Shown: positions 1-9,074 of the stretch, one piece after another
Layout: each line of letters starts with the position of its first letter
How positions within the stretch are numbered: the first letter of the stretch is position 1
Assembly (NCBI RefSeq): GCF_029637605.1
Contig: NZ_CP121261.1
Location: forward strand, 6,324,001 to 6,388,000
Length of the DNA: 64,000 bases
Source: Achromobacter spanius
GTDB taxonomy: Bacteria; Pseudomonadota; Gammaproteobacteria; Burkholderiales; Burkholderiaceae_B
Direction: 5' to 3'
The notes under the pieces: model-generated
Databases searched by the model: none
Told to the model about the DNA's origin: nothing
What the model saw: only the letters and a program-made list of their open reading frames with translations
Made by a program: the position numbers and the translations under genes

Positions 1-361
1 GCGGCATGGCGGAGTCGCCACGGCTGAGCCATCCTCCGCGTTCGTTGGGTAGTGCGCCAAAGGCGGCCGTCAAGCCATAGGCCGTCACGGCGGGCAGCAG
101 CAAGCCGTAGATGGCCAGCGCGGCAAGCCAGCGTCTGGTGCTTTGCATGCCCGACAGTAGCGCGCCGGCAAGCGGCACCAACGCCAGCCATTGCAGCAGG
201 AAATACAGGGCAAAGGGGTGCCCCCATGGCCACGTTCGATGGGCCGTGAGTTCGTGCAGACACACGCCTAGCGAAGCGGCAATGGCTCCATACAGCAGGA
301 CGGTCCGGTCAGACGCGTCCAACGAGCCAGGGGCGTTATTTTTCAGGGACGGATTCTTCAT
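1..361 (-). CDS. Membrane protein, N-terminal part only (runs off window)
   Basis: An open frame enters from beyond the left edge and its start lies inside the window. The first 120 or so residues begin MKNPSLKNN and contain at least three hydrophobic stretches separated by short loops, including FALYFLLQWLALVPLAGALL, so this is the start of a polytopic inner-membrane protein. An alternative in-frame ATG lies 9 bases upstream; neither has a clear Shine-Dalgarno. It resembles the beginning of large DUF4153-type membrane proteins, but too little is visible for a family call. Confidence 0.6.
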   Translation of the reverse strand, partial: MKNPSLKNNAPGSLDASDRTVLLYGAIAASLGVCLHELTAHRTWPWGHPFALYFLLQWLALVPLAGALLSGMQSTRRWLAALAIYGLLLPAVTAYGLTAAFGALPNERGGWLSRGDSAMP

Positions 362-622
362 GCCGCGCATAGTAGCAACCCGGCGGTCTTGCGCCTTTTG
401 ATGGCGATTCGCCAGTGATGAAACCGTCGCCTGGCCGGTCATTTCAGAGTAAATTGGGGACGCGGTACGGCTAGCTGAAAGGCGCATTCAGCGCCTGCAA
501 TAGGCGTCTGAGCGAGGATTGTGCGGTTGCGGGGTTCTGCAATAATTTCTGAATTTCATCCGGCCTGGATGCATCATCAGGCAGGACGTATCGGGAGGCG
601 CATGGGTCCAAGGGGGAAAGCG

Positions 623-2197
623 ATGGCTGATGGCGAGAGCCTGGCTGGCGCCAGGGCGCGCGCTCCACACCGGTATTCCATGCGGACCGGTTTGCTGACT
701 CTCGTGTTCGCCTGTATTTCGCCGGCGCTGGTCGTGGCGTCGGTGGCGGTATATGAAAGCTACATCGTTCAGCAAGAGCGGATCTTCCGCGACACGATCT
801 TTCTAGCCCGCAACCTCACCTCTATTCTTGACCGCGAACTCACCGGCGTTGAAGCCGGCGTGCAGATGCTGGCGTCCTCGCCCGACCTGCTTGCCGGCGA
901 CCTGGCCAGTTTCCATCAGCGCGCGCGGGATTCGGTGCGTTTTCAGATCGTGGACAGCTACGTCCTGACCGATCGGGAAGGGCGCCAGGTCATCAATACG
1001 TTGGTACCCTACGGAGCGCCCTTGCCTTTGAGCGGCGCGCCGGAAGAACTGCGCCGGGTTTTCGCCACGCGGGGGCCGGTGCTGACGGGCCTGTTCAGCG
1101 GCGGGGTCACCAAGCGGCCAACGATTGCGATGGGTGTGCCCGTGGTGCGCGGCGACAGCGTCATCTACAGCTTGAACGTGGGCTTGTCTCCGGACCGCAT
1201 CGGCAGCGCGCTGGGGCGCCGCGCCTTGCCGGAAGGCTGGGTGGCAGCCGTTCTGGATGAATCCGGAACCATCATCGCCCGCACGCGGGATGCCTCGACG
1301 TTCGTTGGCCAAAAAGCCGTGCCCGCCTTGGTGCAGGCGGTGCAGCGGGAAAACGAGGGCGCTTTTGAATCGGTGACCAAAGAGGGAACGCCCGTCTATA
1401 CCGCCTTCAGCCGTTCGCCGCTGTCGGGGTGGACGGTTGCCGCCGGGGCGCCCATGACCTTGGTGACGACGAATCTGTACCGTTCCATCGCCTGGGTGGC
1501 GTTTGGCACCTTGGTCGCATTCGGCCTGGGTCTGTGGCTGGCCCTGCGTCTGGCCAATCGCCTGACCTCGGCGGTGCAAGGCCTGGTGGGGCCGGCACTG
1601 GCGTTGGGGGAAGGGCGCACGGTTGAATTGGCGGGCACCAGCGTCAAAGAGGCCGAGGAAGTGGGCACCGCGCTATTGCAAGCGTCGCGCATGCTTGCGC
1701 ATGCGCAGCATCTGGCGCACTACGACCCTTTGACCGGCCTGTGCAACCGCGTGCTTTTCGGTGAACTCATCCTGCGCGAACTGGCCGTGGCGCAGCGCAG
1801 CGGCGACTCCTTCGCGCTCCTCGCCATTGATCTGGATGGGTTCAAGGCGGTCAACGACCTGCACGGCCATGCCGCGGGCGACACGGTGTTGAAGGAAGCC
1901 GCGGACCGAATGGCGCGCGCCATCCGCGTGTCCGACGTGGCGGCCCGGCTTGGCGGCGACGAGTTCGCCGTGCTGTTGATGGGCGTGCACCAAGAACAGG
2001 CGCAGCGGGTAGCCGAGGCCCTGGTCGACAGCCTGTCGCTACCCTATCCGGGAATCCGCGTGGCTGTGTCGGCAAGCGTCGGGATTGCCATGTATCCCGA
2101 CTCGGGCGTCACGATGCTGCAGTTGATGGAGCGCGCCGACGTCGCGCTGTACAAGGCCAAGGGCGAGGGCAAGCGGCGGGTGGCGTCGGACGTTTGA
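623..2197 (+). CDS. Membrane diguanylate cyclase with periplasmic dCache sensor and GGDEF domain
   Basis: Makes cyclic di-GMP from two GTP. Predicted 524 aa: one TM helix near residues 20-40, a periplasmic region of about 240 aa typical of dCache sensors (an RDTIFLARNL-type first helix and a WTVAAGAP motif near its end), a second TM around 290-315, then GGDEF. The catalytic GGDEF is intact at about 444-448. It is preceded by RVSD plus five residues, the RxxD product-inhibition I-site, so the enzyme should be active and feedback controlled. I chose the ATG preceded by AAGGGGGAAAG over upstream in-frame starts because of that ribosome site. A homologue with the same architecture sits in the prophage on the other strand (34129-35715). 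Confidence 0.93.
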   Translation: MADGESLAGARARAPHRYSMRTGLLTLVFACISPALVVASVAVYESYIVQQERIFRDTIFLARNLTSILDRELTGVEAGVQMLASSPDLLAGDLASFHQRARDSVRFQIVDSYVLTDREGRQVINTLVPYGAPLPLSGAPEELRRVFATRGPVLTGLFSGGVTKRPTIAMGVPVVRGDSVIYSLNVGLSPDRIGSALGRRALPEGWVAAVLDESGTIIARTRDASTFVGQKAVPALVQAVQRENEGAFESVTKEGTPVYTAFSRSPLSGWTVAAGAPMTLVTTNLYRSIAWVAFGTLVAFGLGLWLALRLANRLTSAVQGLVGPALALGEGRTVELAGTSVKEAEEVGTALLQASRMLAHAQHLAHYDPLTGLCNRVLFGELILRELAVAQRSGDSFALLAIDLDGFKAVNDLHGHAAGDTVLKEAADRMARAIRVSDVAARLGGDEFAVLLMGVHQEQAQRVAEALVDSLSLPYPGIRVAVSASVGIAMYPDSGVTMLQLMERADVALYKAKGEGKRRVASDV

Positions 2198-2217
2198 CGC
2201 CGCGCGCGGGGGCATGT

Positions 2218-2472
2218 TCAGGTGTCGGGCTGGGGCGCTTGTTGCGGCGCCAGCGCCGTCAGGACTTCACCCGATGTCAGGCGATACCGCCGTTCGCCCA
2301 GGGCGACCACGCCTTCTCCGTCCGACGTCCTGAGGATGTAGCGGGAGGCCGCTGGCGGCCGGGGAGTGGAGGGGCCCGGGTCATCCGCCTGCAAGAAGAC
2401 CTCTATCCGGTAAAGCCTGCCCGACTCCGTGCTGGCAAGCACATCGCTCAATCTACGTATGGAAATGGCCAT
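2218..2472 (-). CDS. Small hypothetical protein, 84 aa
   Basis: A compact, soluble-looking protein starting MAISIRRLSDVL and ending in APQQAPQPDT. It has a plausible beta-rich core (RYILRTSDGEGVVALGERRYRL) and no membrane segment. GAGGGAG lies about 11 bases before the chosen ATG; a longer frame upstream adds 23 residues of poor composition. It faces the diguanylate cyclase tail to tail, with 20 bases between their stops. No family recognised. Confidence 0.5.
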   Translation of the reverse strand: MAISIRRLSDVLASTESGRLYRIEVFLQADDPGPSTPRPPAASRYILRTSDGEGVVALGERRYRLTSGEVLTALAPQQAPQPDT

Positions 2473-2635
2473 GCGGCTAATGCTCCCTCTTCTTTGATGT
2501 TTCAGTGGGTCTGTCGCGTTTCGCGGTGCGGGTATCCCCACGCCGGCTGGTCACTACGATAACGATAGGTTTTCGCTACACTGCCCGCCTGCCGCCGCGC
2601 CAGGGGTGGCACCAAGCAAACAAGCGGAAACGTTA

Positions 2636-3541
2636 ATGCGATCTTTTTCCGGCCGGAATGCGGCCACTATCCTCGGTCTGTTGGCGATCCTGCTTTGGGG
2701 AACGGTCGTCGGGCTGATTCGTGGCGTCAGCGAGAACTTTGGTGCCATTGGCGGCGCCGCGCTTATTTATACGGTAGGTTCTGCATTCCTTGTGTGTCTG
2801 CTTGGGTTTCCGGCATTACGGAGTTTTCCGCGTCCTTATCTCTTCGTCGGCAGCCTGCTGTTCGTCGCCTACGAAATCTGCCTGTCGCTGTCGCTGGGCT
2901 TTGCCATAGATCGTAGCCAGGCAATCGAGCTGGGCATCGTCAATTACCTCTGGCCTTGCATGACCGTGTTGTTGGCTATCGTGTTCAATGGCCAGCGCGC
3001 CAACGCCTGGGTGGTGCCGGGAATACTGCTGTCGGTTTGCGGTATAGCCTGGGTTGTGGGCGGATCCAGCCTGTCTTGGCAGCGCACCGTCGCAAACATA
3101 TCCAGTAATCCTCTCAGCTACGGATTGGCATTCGGCGGCGCCATTATCTGGGCCGCCTATTGCAATGTGACCACGCGCCTGGCCAACGGCAAGAACGGGG
3201 TGGCGTTATTTTTCATGCTTACCGCTGGGGCATTGTGGGCGAAGTACTTTTTCAGTGCCGAACCGCCATTGGTATTTACCGGCCCGGCTACGTTCGAGCT
3301 ATGCGTAACCGGCGGCGCCATGGCGGCCGGCTATGCCCTGTGGAACGTGGGAATACTGAAGGGCAACCTGACCTTGCTGGCAACCGCGTCCTACTTCACC
3401 CCGGTGTTTTCCACTTTCTTTGCGGCCGTGTGGCTCTCCACTCGTCTGACCGCGTCATTCTGGCAAGGCGTGGCGATGGTCACGGCAGGTTCGTTGCTGT
3501 GTTGGGTAGCGACAAGAAGCAAATCCGCCCGGGGCGATTAG
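2636..3541 (+). CDS. yddG: Aromatic amino acid exporter, YddG-type DMT transporter
   Basis: A polytopic inner-membrane protein of 301 aa with about ten helices (two EamA repeats). It matches E. coli YddG closely at characteristic segments: LLWGTVVGLIRGVSE in helix 1, LFVAYEICLSLSLG, ELGIVNYLWP, ALWNVGILKGN and SYFTPVFS. YddG exports aromatic amino acids and related compounds. The ATG beginning MRSFSGRNAA is preferred over an upstream GTG because GCGGAA precedes it and the length then agrees with the family. It stands alone between two genes on the other strand. Confidence 0.9.
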   Translation: MRSFSGRNAATILGLLAILLWGTVVGLIRGVSENFGAIGGAALIYTVGSAFLVCLLGFPALRSFPRPYLFVGSLLFVAYEICLSLSLGFAIDRSQAIELGIVNYLWPCMTVLLAIVFNGQRANAWVVPGILLSVCGIAWVVGGSSLSWQRTVANISSNPLSYGLAFGGAIIWAAYCNVTTRLANGKNGVALFFMLTAGALWAKYFFSAEPPLVFTGPATFELCVTGGAMAAGYALWNVGILKGNLTLLATASYFTPVFSTFFAAVWLSTRLTASFWQGVAMVTAGSLLCWVATRSKSARGD

Positions 3542-3573
3542 CCCGGGGCGGCTAAAACGCTTGGGAGGCGCTG

Positions 3574-3765
3574 TCAGTCGATCAACATGGATTGCGCAAC
3601 GGCATATCCCAGCGGAATCAATAACAACGACGCAAAGGTTGAACTGACAATCGCCGCCGATATCTTCAGCCAGGGCTCAGGCCCCGCGCTTCGAATCGTT
3701 TGAATCACCAACCCGACGATACCCATAACCATCAAACAGCTGATTACCACTGCTACGTAAGTCAT
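3574..3765 (-). CDS. Small two-helix membrane protein, 63 aa
   Basis: 63 residues with an N-terminal hydrophobic helix (YVAVVISCLMVMGIVGLVI) and a second one (SSTFASLLLIPLGYAVA), joined by a short loop containing SAGPEPW. Conserved-hypothetical appearance with no catalytic motif. It converges on the yddG gene. Role unknown. Confidence 0.6.
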   Translation of the reverse strand: MTYVAVVISCLMVMGIVGLVIQTIRSAGPEPWLKISAAIVSSTFASLLLIPLGYAVAQSMLID

Positions 3766-4026
3766 GTTGTCTCCGTCCTCGCCTGATTAAAGGGATTCGG
3801 CGCCGCGTTGCGCGGTCTGTATGTTTGTACTGATTGTGCGCCTGTATCAGCGGACTTGGCCCTAGGGTTTTCCTGGCACGATCATGCCAGTGTGGTGTTT
3901 TTGCCGCGGGGCCTGCAGCATGAATTCATGTGCGCGTGCAACATTTCAAACGGCGTGCGAAAGCGCGTTGATGCGTCGGCCGATTGCGCTACGATGGGCG
4001 AACACCCCCGACGGAAAATCCCAAAG

Positions 4027-4278
4027 ATGACGCAGAAATTGCGCCCCGGCACGCGCGCCACGCTTCAGGTCAGGCAACTCCTGCCAGGAGAGTTTGCGTG
4101 GATCATTACCTTGCTTGATCCCGAAAGCGGTAATGTGCATAGCACCAATTATTCTGAAAAGCGCTACGGCAGCCAGGATGAAGCGTCGGCCGCGGGTAAG
4201 GCCGCAGTCGTGGAATTTCTTGGCGCAGGCGGAAAAAATGGCTTGGCGGGGGTGAAAGACGGCAAGCTCAAGCCTTGA
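4027..4278 (+). CDS. Hypothetical protein, 83 aa
   Basis: Soluble 83-aa protein beginning MTQKLRPGTRATLQVRQLL and ending with a Gly-rich tail (FLGAGGKNGLAGVKDGK). A longer frame exists upstream, but its N-terminal extension has atypical composition. The internal ATG just before MTQ is preferred although its ribosome site (CGGAAAATC) is weak. A strong terminator follows 43 bases after the stop, which supports a real transcript end. No family recognised. Confidence 0.55.
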   Translation: MTQKLRPGTRATLQVRQLLPGEFAWIITLLDPESGNVHSTNYSEKRYGSQDEASAAGKAAVVEFLGAGGKNGLAGVKDGKLKP

Positions 4279-4321
4279 GCGCGCCCGATCGGTGCACCGC
4301 CGATTGCTGAACAGCTTATGG

Positions 4322-4345
4322 AAAGCCCTCGCAAGAGGGCTTTTT
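4322..4345 (+). terminator. Rho-independent terminator
   Basis: AAGCCCTC - GCAA - GAGGGCTT followed by TTT: an 8-bp stem, tetraloop and T-run. It ends the transcript of the 83-aa hypothetical gene. Confidence 0.85.
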
Positions 4346-4430
4346 GCTGTGCGTGAACAGCGTGTTGCGTGGGAACGGCATTTGCTGAAGGGCTGGCGGC
4401 GCGCTTGGCGCCGCCAGAGGAGAACAAGCC

Positions 4431-4622
4431 ATGTCCCAATTTCCGCATCGAGAGCCGGGCCTGCCCGACGACCTGCCGCCGGATGATCCGTCCTTGCCGG
4501 GTAACTTGCCGCCCGATGACCCCCTGCCGGACCCGAACCAGCCGCCCGACGATCCCCCGCTGGTTGATCCGACCCCGCCGGCACCGGATCCACGCCTGCC
4601 GGGCGCGATCGACCTGGCTTGA
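4431..4622 (+). CDS. Proline/aspartate repeat protein, 63 aa
   Basis: A 63-residue low-complexity protein built from variants of LPPDDP and LPGNLPPDDP, with no Lys and very few hydrophobic residues; it should be unstructured and acidic. AGGAGAACAAGCC before the ATG is a strong ribosome site. It precedes a 24-aa membrane peptide with its own strong site, suggesting a small operon. Codon bias alone could make such a frame by chance in GC-rich DNA, so function is unknown; the ribosome site is the main support. Confidence 0.55.
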   Translation: MSQFPHREPGLPDDLPPDDPSLPGNLPPDDPLPDPNQPPDDPPLVDPTPPAPDPRLPGAIDLA

Positions 4623-4665
4623 ATGCCGGGACCGCGCGATTCAAAAACCCTAAAAGGAGACTGTC

Positions 4666-4740
4666 ATGCGTTCCATTCTGCTGTGGCTGCTTGGCGTGCC
4701 TATTCCCATCATCATCCTGCTGGCGCTTTTCTGGCATTGA
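4666..4740 (+). CDS. 24-aa single-helix membrane peptide
   Basis: ATG preceded by AAAAGGAGACTGTC encodes a 24-residue peptide starting MRSILLWLLG and ending LLALFWH. Apart from Arg2 and the terminal His it is entirely hydrophobic, so it should form one transmembrane helix. It lies between the Pro/Asp-repeat gene and the PhnA-like membrane protein, all on one strand. Role unknown; it is too short for most gene callers. Confidence 0.6.
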   Translation: MRSILLWLLGVPIPIIILLALFWH

Positions 4741-4843
4741 CGCCGGGCGGCTTGCGTATCGGCGCCTTTCGGTTTCTCTGTGCAGGTGTTCCGACGAGCA
4801 CTACGTACGGACGGCGCCACAAAACAATGAACAAGGAATCACC

Positions 4844-5764
4844 ATGGAAAACGCGTCATCTTCAAGCTTGGCTTACGGCGGTGCCGTGCCACCCCGTGAG
4901 TCGGCAATCTCGGCGGTGTCCTGGGCGGCGGTGTTCGCTGGCGCCGTGATCGCGGCGGCGCTGTCGCTGGCATTGTTCGCGGGCGGAACGGGTCTGGGCT
5001 TCCTCTCGGTTTCGCCTTGGGGCGACGAGGGCATGTCGGCGCCTGCCGTTGGTATAGGCATCATTGCCTGGATGCTGTTTACGCAGATCATCTCTTACGG
5101 CATTGGCGGCTACGTGGCCGGACGCTTGCGCACGAAGTGGGTGGATGTGCATTCGGATGAAATCTACTTCCGCGATACCGCGCATGGCTTTCTGGTGTGG
5201 GCCTTGAGCGCGGTCGTCAGTGCGGCGCTGCTGGGTTCGGCGCTTGCAACGCTTGCGTCGGGGGCGGCCAAGGCCGGTGCGTCGGTGGTGGCGGGAGCAA
5301 GCACGGCGGTCACGGCAACGGCGGCGGCAGGCGCTGCGGGAGCGGGCGGCGGCGGCATGGACCGCGCGACCGAGTATTTCACCGATACGCTGATGCGCTC
5401 GGAACGACCGGACGCGGCCGGCGACCGTGACACGGCACGCGCGGAAGTGGGCCGTATCGTCGCTATGAGCCTGGCGCGCGGTGATATGACGCCCGAAGAC
5501 CGCGACTATGTGGTCAAGGTGGTAGCCGCGCAAACCGGCCAGGATCCTGCCGTTGCACAGCGCCGCGTTGAGCAGACCATCGCCAATGCCAAGAAGGCGG
5601 CGGAAGACGCCAAGCAAAAAGCCAAGGAAGCCGCCGACCAGGCCCGCAAAGCCGCCGCCGCGTTCGCGCTGTGGGGCTTCGCATCCATGCTGATTGGCGC
5701 CTTTGTGGCAAGCCTGGCCGCAACCTGGGGTGGCAAGCGCCGCGATACCTTGCGGACGCTGTAG
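4844..5764 (+). CDS. Membrane protein of the 'PhnA-like' type, 306 aa
   Basis: The N-terminal half has three hydrophobic segments (AVSWAAVFAGAVIAAALSLA; GIGIIAWMLFTQIISYGIGG; FLVWALSAVVSAALLGSALA) with the motif GGYVAGRLRTKW and a FRDTAHGF signature. A long, charged, Ala-rich probable coiled coil follows (AKKAAEDAKQKAKEAADQ) and then a last helix (ALWGFASMLIGAFVASLAAT). Proteins of this shape are often labelled PhnA-like, although no phosphonate role is established. CAAGGAATCACC precedes the ATG. A terminator follows. Function unknown. Confidence 0.75.
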   Translation: MENASSSSLAYGGAVPPRESAISAVSWAAVFAGAVIAAALSLALFAGGTGLGFLSVSPWGDEGMSAPAVGIGIIAWMLFTQIISYGIGGYVAGRLRTKWVDVHSDEIYFRDTAHGFLVWALSAVVSAALLGSALATLASGAAKAGASVVAGASTAVTATAAAGAAGAGGGGMDRATEYFTDTLMRSERPDAAGDRDTARAEVGRIVAMSLARGDMTPEDRDYVVKVVAAQTGQDPAVAQRRVEQTIANAKKAAEDAKQKAKEAADQARKAAAAFALWGFASMLIGAFVASLAATWGGKRRDTLRTL

Positions 5765-5821
5765 TTGTGTTTGTGTTGCCGTTGCACGGTGGTTGCGTTG
5801 CAGTTTCGTGCGCGGTAAATG

Positions 5822-5853
5822 CAAAAGGCCCTCACCGAAGTGAGGGCCTTTTT
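5822..5853 (+). terminator. Rho-independent terminator
   Basis: AAAGGCCCTCAC - CGAA - GTGAGGGCCTTT plus TT. A 12-bp stem follows the membrane protein gene and sits just before the tRNA-Met, which is encoded on the opposite strand. Confidence 0.85.
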
Positions 5854-5859
5854 AATTCT

Positions 5860-5936
5860 TGGTGGCGCATCCCTGATTCGAACAGGGGACCTGCGGATTA
5901 TGATTCCGTCGCTCTAACCGGCTGAGCTAATGCGCC
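5860..5936 (-). tRNA. tRNA-Met(CAT), elongator type
   Basis: 77 nt with encoded CCA. Acceptor GGCGCAT/ATGCGCC, D-arm with TAGCTCAGCCGGTTAGAGC, anticodon loop ATCATAA, and a T-loop containing TTCGAAT. Anticodon CAT with GGCGC at the 5' end fits betaproteobacterial elongator Met. tRNA-Ile2, which also carries CAT before lysidine modification, is the alternative. The 27-43 pair is an A-C mismatch; the rest of the cloverleaf is intact. Confidence 0.92.
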
Positions 5937-6059
5937 ATTCCATGTTCGTTATTCAGTGTTGCTGCGGCATCTGTTCCGTAGCGCTGATCAACGAAGAACG
6001 AAATTCTAGCATGAAACTTTTTTTGTTTGCAAGCGGGATTGCGGCAAAAAAATAGGAAG

Positions 6060-7379
<1,320 letters not shown>

Positions 7380-7415
7380 GGCGATCCTCCAGTGGCGTTG
7401 AGGGGAAGGCCCACG

Positions 7416-8393
7416 TTATGCGCGGGCGCTGAAAACCGAAAACCAGCCGCGTGAATCCGACCAGTGGGCAATGTCGTGAAAGCCCGCGCTTTGCAGCAGA
7501 TCGGAAAAAGCCTGGGGCGTGAACTTGTAGGAATTTTCGGTATGAATGCGTTCGCCGGCGCGGAATTCGCGCTCGCCGCCCGGCCAGCACACGCGCACCG
7601 CGCGCAGGGCTTCCAGGTGCATTTCCACGCGCGATCGTGCGCTGTTGAAGTGGGCCACGTGGCGCCAGTCGGCAACATCGAAATCGGCGTCCAGTACGGT
7701 GTTGACGTGCCGCAGCAGATTCAGATTGAAGGCGGCGGTAAGGTGCAGGGCGTCGTCGTAGGCGGGTTCCAGGACTTGCTTGGGCTTGACCCGGTCCACC
7801 CCCAGCAACAGGCCGCCGCCTTCGCATTGCGCGCGTATGCGTTGCAGCATGGCGTGCGCGTCTTCAGGGCTAAGGTTGCCGATGCTGGAACCGGGGTAGA
7901 AGAACAGCCGCTGTGCTTCAGGCACGCCGGCGGGCAGTGCCAGCACCTGCGAAAAATCCTGCCCGACCGGCGTGACGTTCAATTCCGGGTACGACAGCCG
8001 CAGGCGTTCTACCGCGGTCTGCAGGTAGTCGGCCGAAATGTCGATAGGTATGTAGTGCGTGGGGCGCAGGCGAGCGAACAAGCGCTCGGCTTTCACGCAA
8101 TCGCCAGCACCCAGGTCAATCATGGATTGGACTGGCCCGACATGGCGCGCGATGTCCTGACCGTGGCGCAGAAAGATCTCCGCTTCGCAACGCGTGGGGT
8201 AGTACTCGGGCAACAGGGTGATTGCCGTGAACAGCGATGAACCCAGCGCGTCGTATAGGTATTTGGGATCGATATGCGCGGGATCGTCCAGCAGGCCGTC
8301 GCGCAGTTCGGCTTGTTCAGGGCTGGGGGCCGGGGAAGCGCGCTCGAAGAAGTCGGATGCGGCGTGGGCAAGCACTGCGGAAGGGGAAACCAT
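7416..8393 (-). CDS. egtD: L-histidine N-alpha-methyltransferase EgtD
   Basis: S-adenosylmethionine-dependent trimethylation of histidine to hercynine, the first step of ergothioneine synthesis. 325 aa, the usual length. SAM motif I is IDLGAGDC. Also visible are the FPGSSIGN segment and the C-terminal motif SYKFTPQAF. The ATG preceded by AAAAGGAATGAACGC was chosen; a longer upstream extension has no family-like sequence. First gene of an egtD-egtB operon. No egtA, egtC or egtE is visible, consistent with a two-gene pathway using another thiol donor. Confidence 0.93.
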   Translation of the reverse strand: MVSPSAVLAHAASDFFERASPAPSPEQAELRDGLLDDPAHIDPKYLYDALGSSLFTAITLLPEYYPTRCEAEIFLRHGQDIARHVGPVQSMIDLGAGDCVKAERLFARLRPTHYIPIDISADYLQTAVERLRLSYPELNVTPVGQDFSQVLALPAGVPEAQRLFFYPGSSIGNLSPEDAHAMLQRIRAQCEGGGLLLGVDRVKPKQVLEPAYDDALHLTAAFNLNLLRHVNTVLDADFDVADWRHVAHFNSARSRVEMHLEALRAVRVCWPGGEREFRAGERIHTENSYKFTPQAFSDLLQSAGFHDIAHWSDSRGWFSVFSARA

Positions 8394-8726
8394 GCGTTCA
8401 TTCCTTTTCTGAGGCTGTTGAAGCGCATTGCAAGGGGGGTATTGTGGCGGCCAGGGGGGTTCCGGTGTCAAGCGCCAAGCCGCACAATGCAATGGACTTT
8501 TACGAAATCGGAAAACGGGGGCCGGAAAGCCGGCTCCCGGTCCTTGTGCAGGCACCAGCAAGTTTCGGTCCGCTGAAATATCGAATTACGGCTGGTTGCG
8601 AAAGCTGGAGCAGCGGCGCGGAATGATCGGCACAATGAAGTTCTGGTCAACGGGTTGACGTTGCCATGCGCCATGATGCATGTGGCGGGCGGCGCCCCAA
8701 GGCCCCATTATTTTCAAGGAGCGACT
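8394..8726. promoter_or_regulatory. Divergent intergenic region between egtD and the DUF883 gene
   Basis: 333 bases with no credible coding sequence. It must hold the promoters for leftward egtDB and the rightward DUF883 gene, but I could not pick a convincing -35/-10 pair. A hairpin (GGGGGCCGG - AAAG - CCGGCTCCC, 8517-8538) lies near the middle and lacks a T-run, so it is not an obvious terminator. Confidence 0.4.
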
Positions 8727-9059
8727 ATGAATCGAAAGCACCAACGCGCCGAGATGGCTCTGCATCGCGATCGGGTCAACGACAGCTTCCGCGACCTGGT
8801 CGCCGGAACTGAAGATCTCTTGCGCTCAACGGCTTCCTACACGGGCTCCGAAATTGAAACCGCGCGTGCGCGCTTGAAGCAGCAATTGGCCGAAGCTCGT
8901 CATCATGCGGGCGACTGGGAAGGCGCGGCGCGGGAACGTGCGTATCGCGCCAAGGCCTATGCCGACGAGTACGTGCATGAAAATGCCTGGAAGTCGGTAG
9001 GCGTGGCGGCGCTGCTGGGCGCTGTGCTGGGGTGCCTGGTGGCAAGCGGCCGGCGTTAA
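8727..9059 (+). CDS. DUF883 / ElaB-YqjD family protein
   Basis: 110 aa: an amphipathic, charged N-terminal helical region (LVAGTEDLLRSTASYTGSEI, then ARARLKQQLAEAR) and a C-terminal glycine-rich helix (SVGVAALLGAVLGCLVASGRR). This is the hallmark of ElaB/YqjD/YgaM proteins, inner-membrane-anchored and reported to bind ribosomes in stationary phase in E. coli. CAAGGAGCGACT precedes the ATG. It ends 15 bases before the phospholipase-D gene, so the two are probably cotranscribed. Confidence 0.85.
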   Translation: MNRKHQRAEMALHRDRVNDSFRDLVAGTEDLLRSTASYTGSEIETARARLKQQLAEARHHAGDWEGAARERAYRAKAYADEYVHENAWKSVGVAALLGAVLGCLVASGRR

Positions 9060-9074
9060 GCCGGGCTTCCCATC

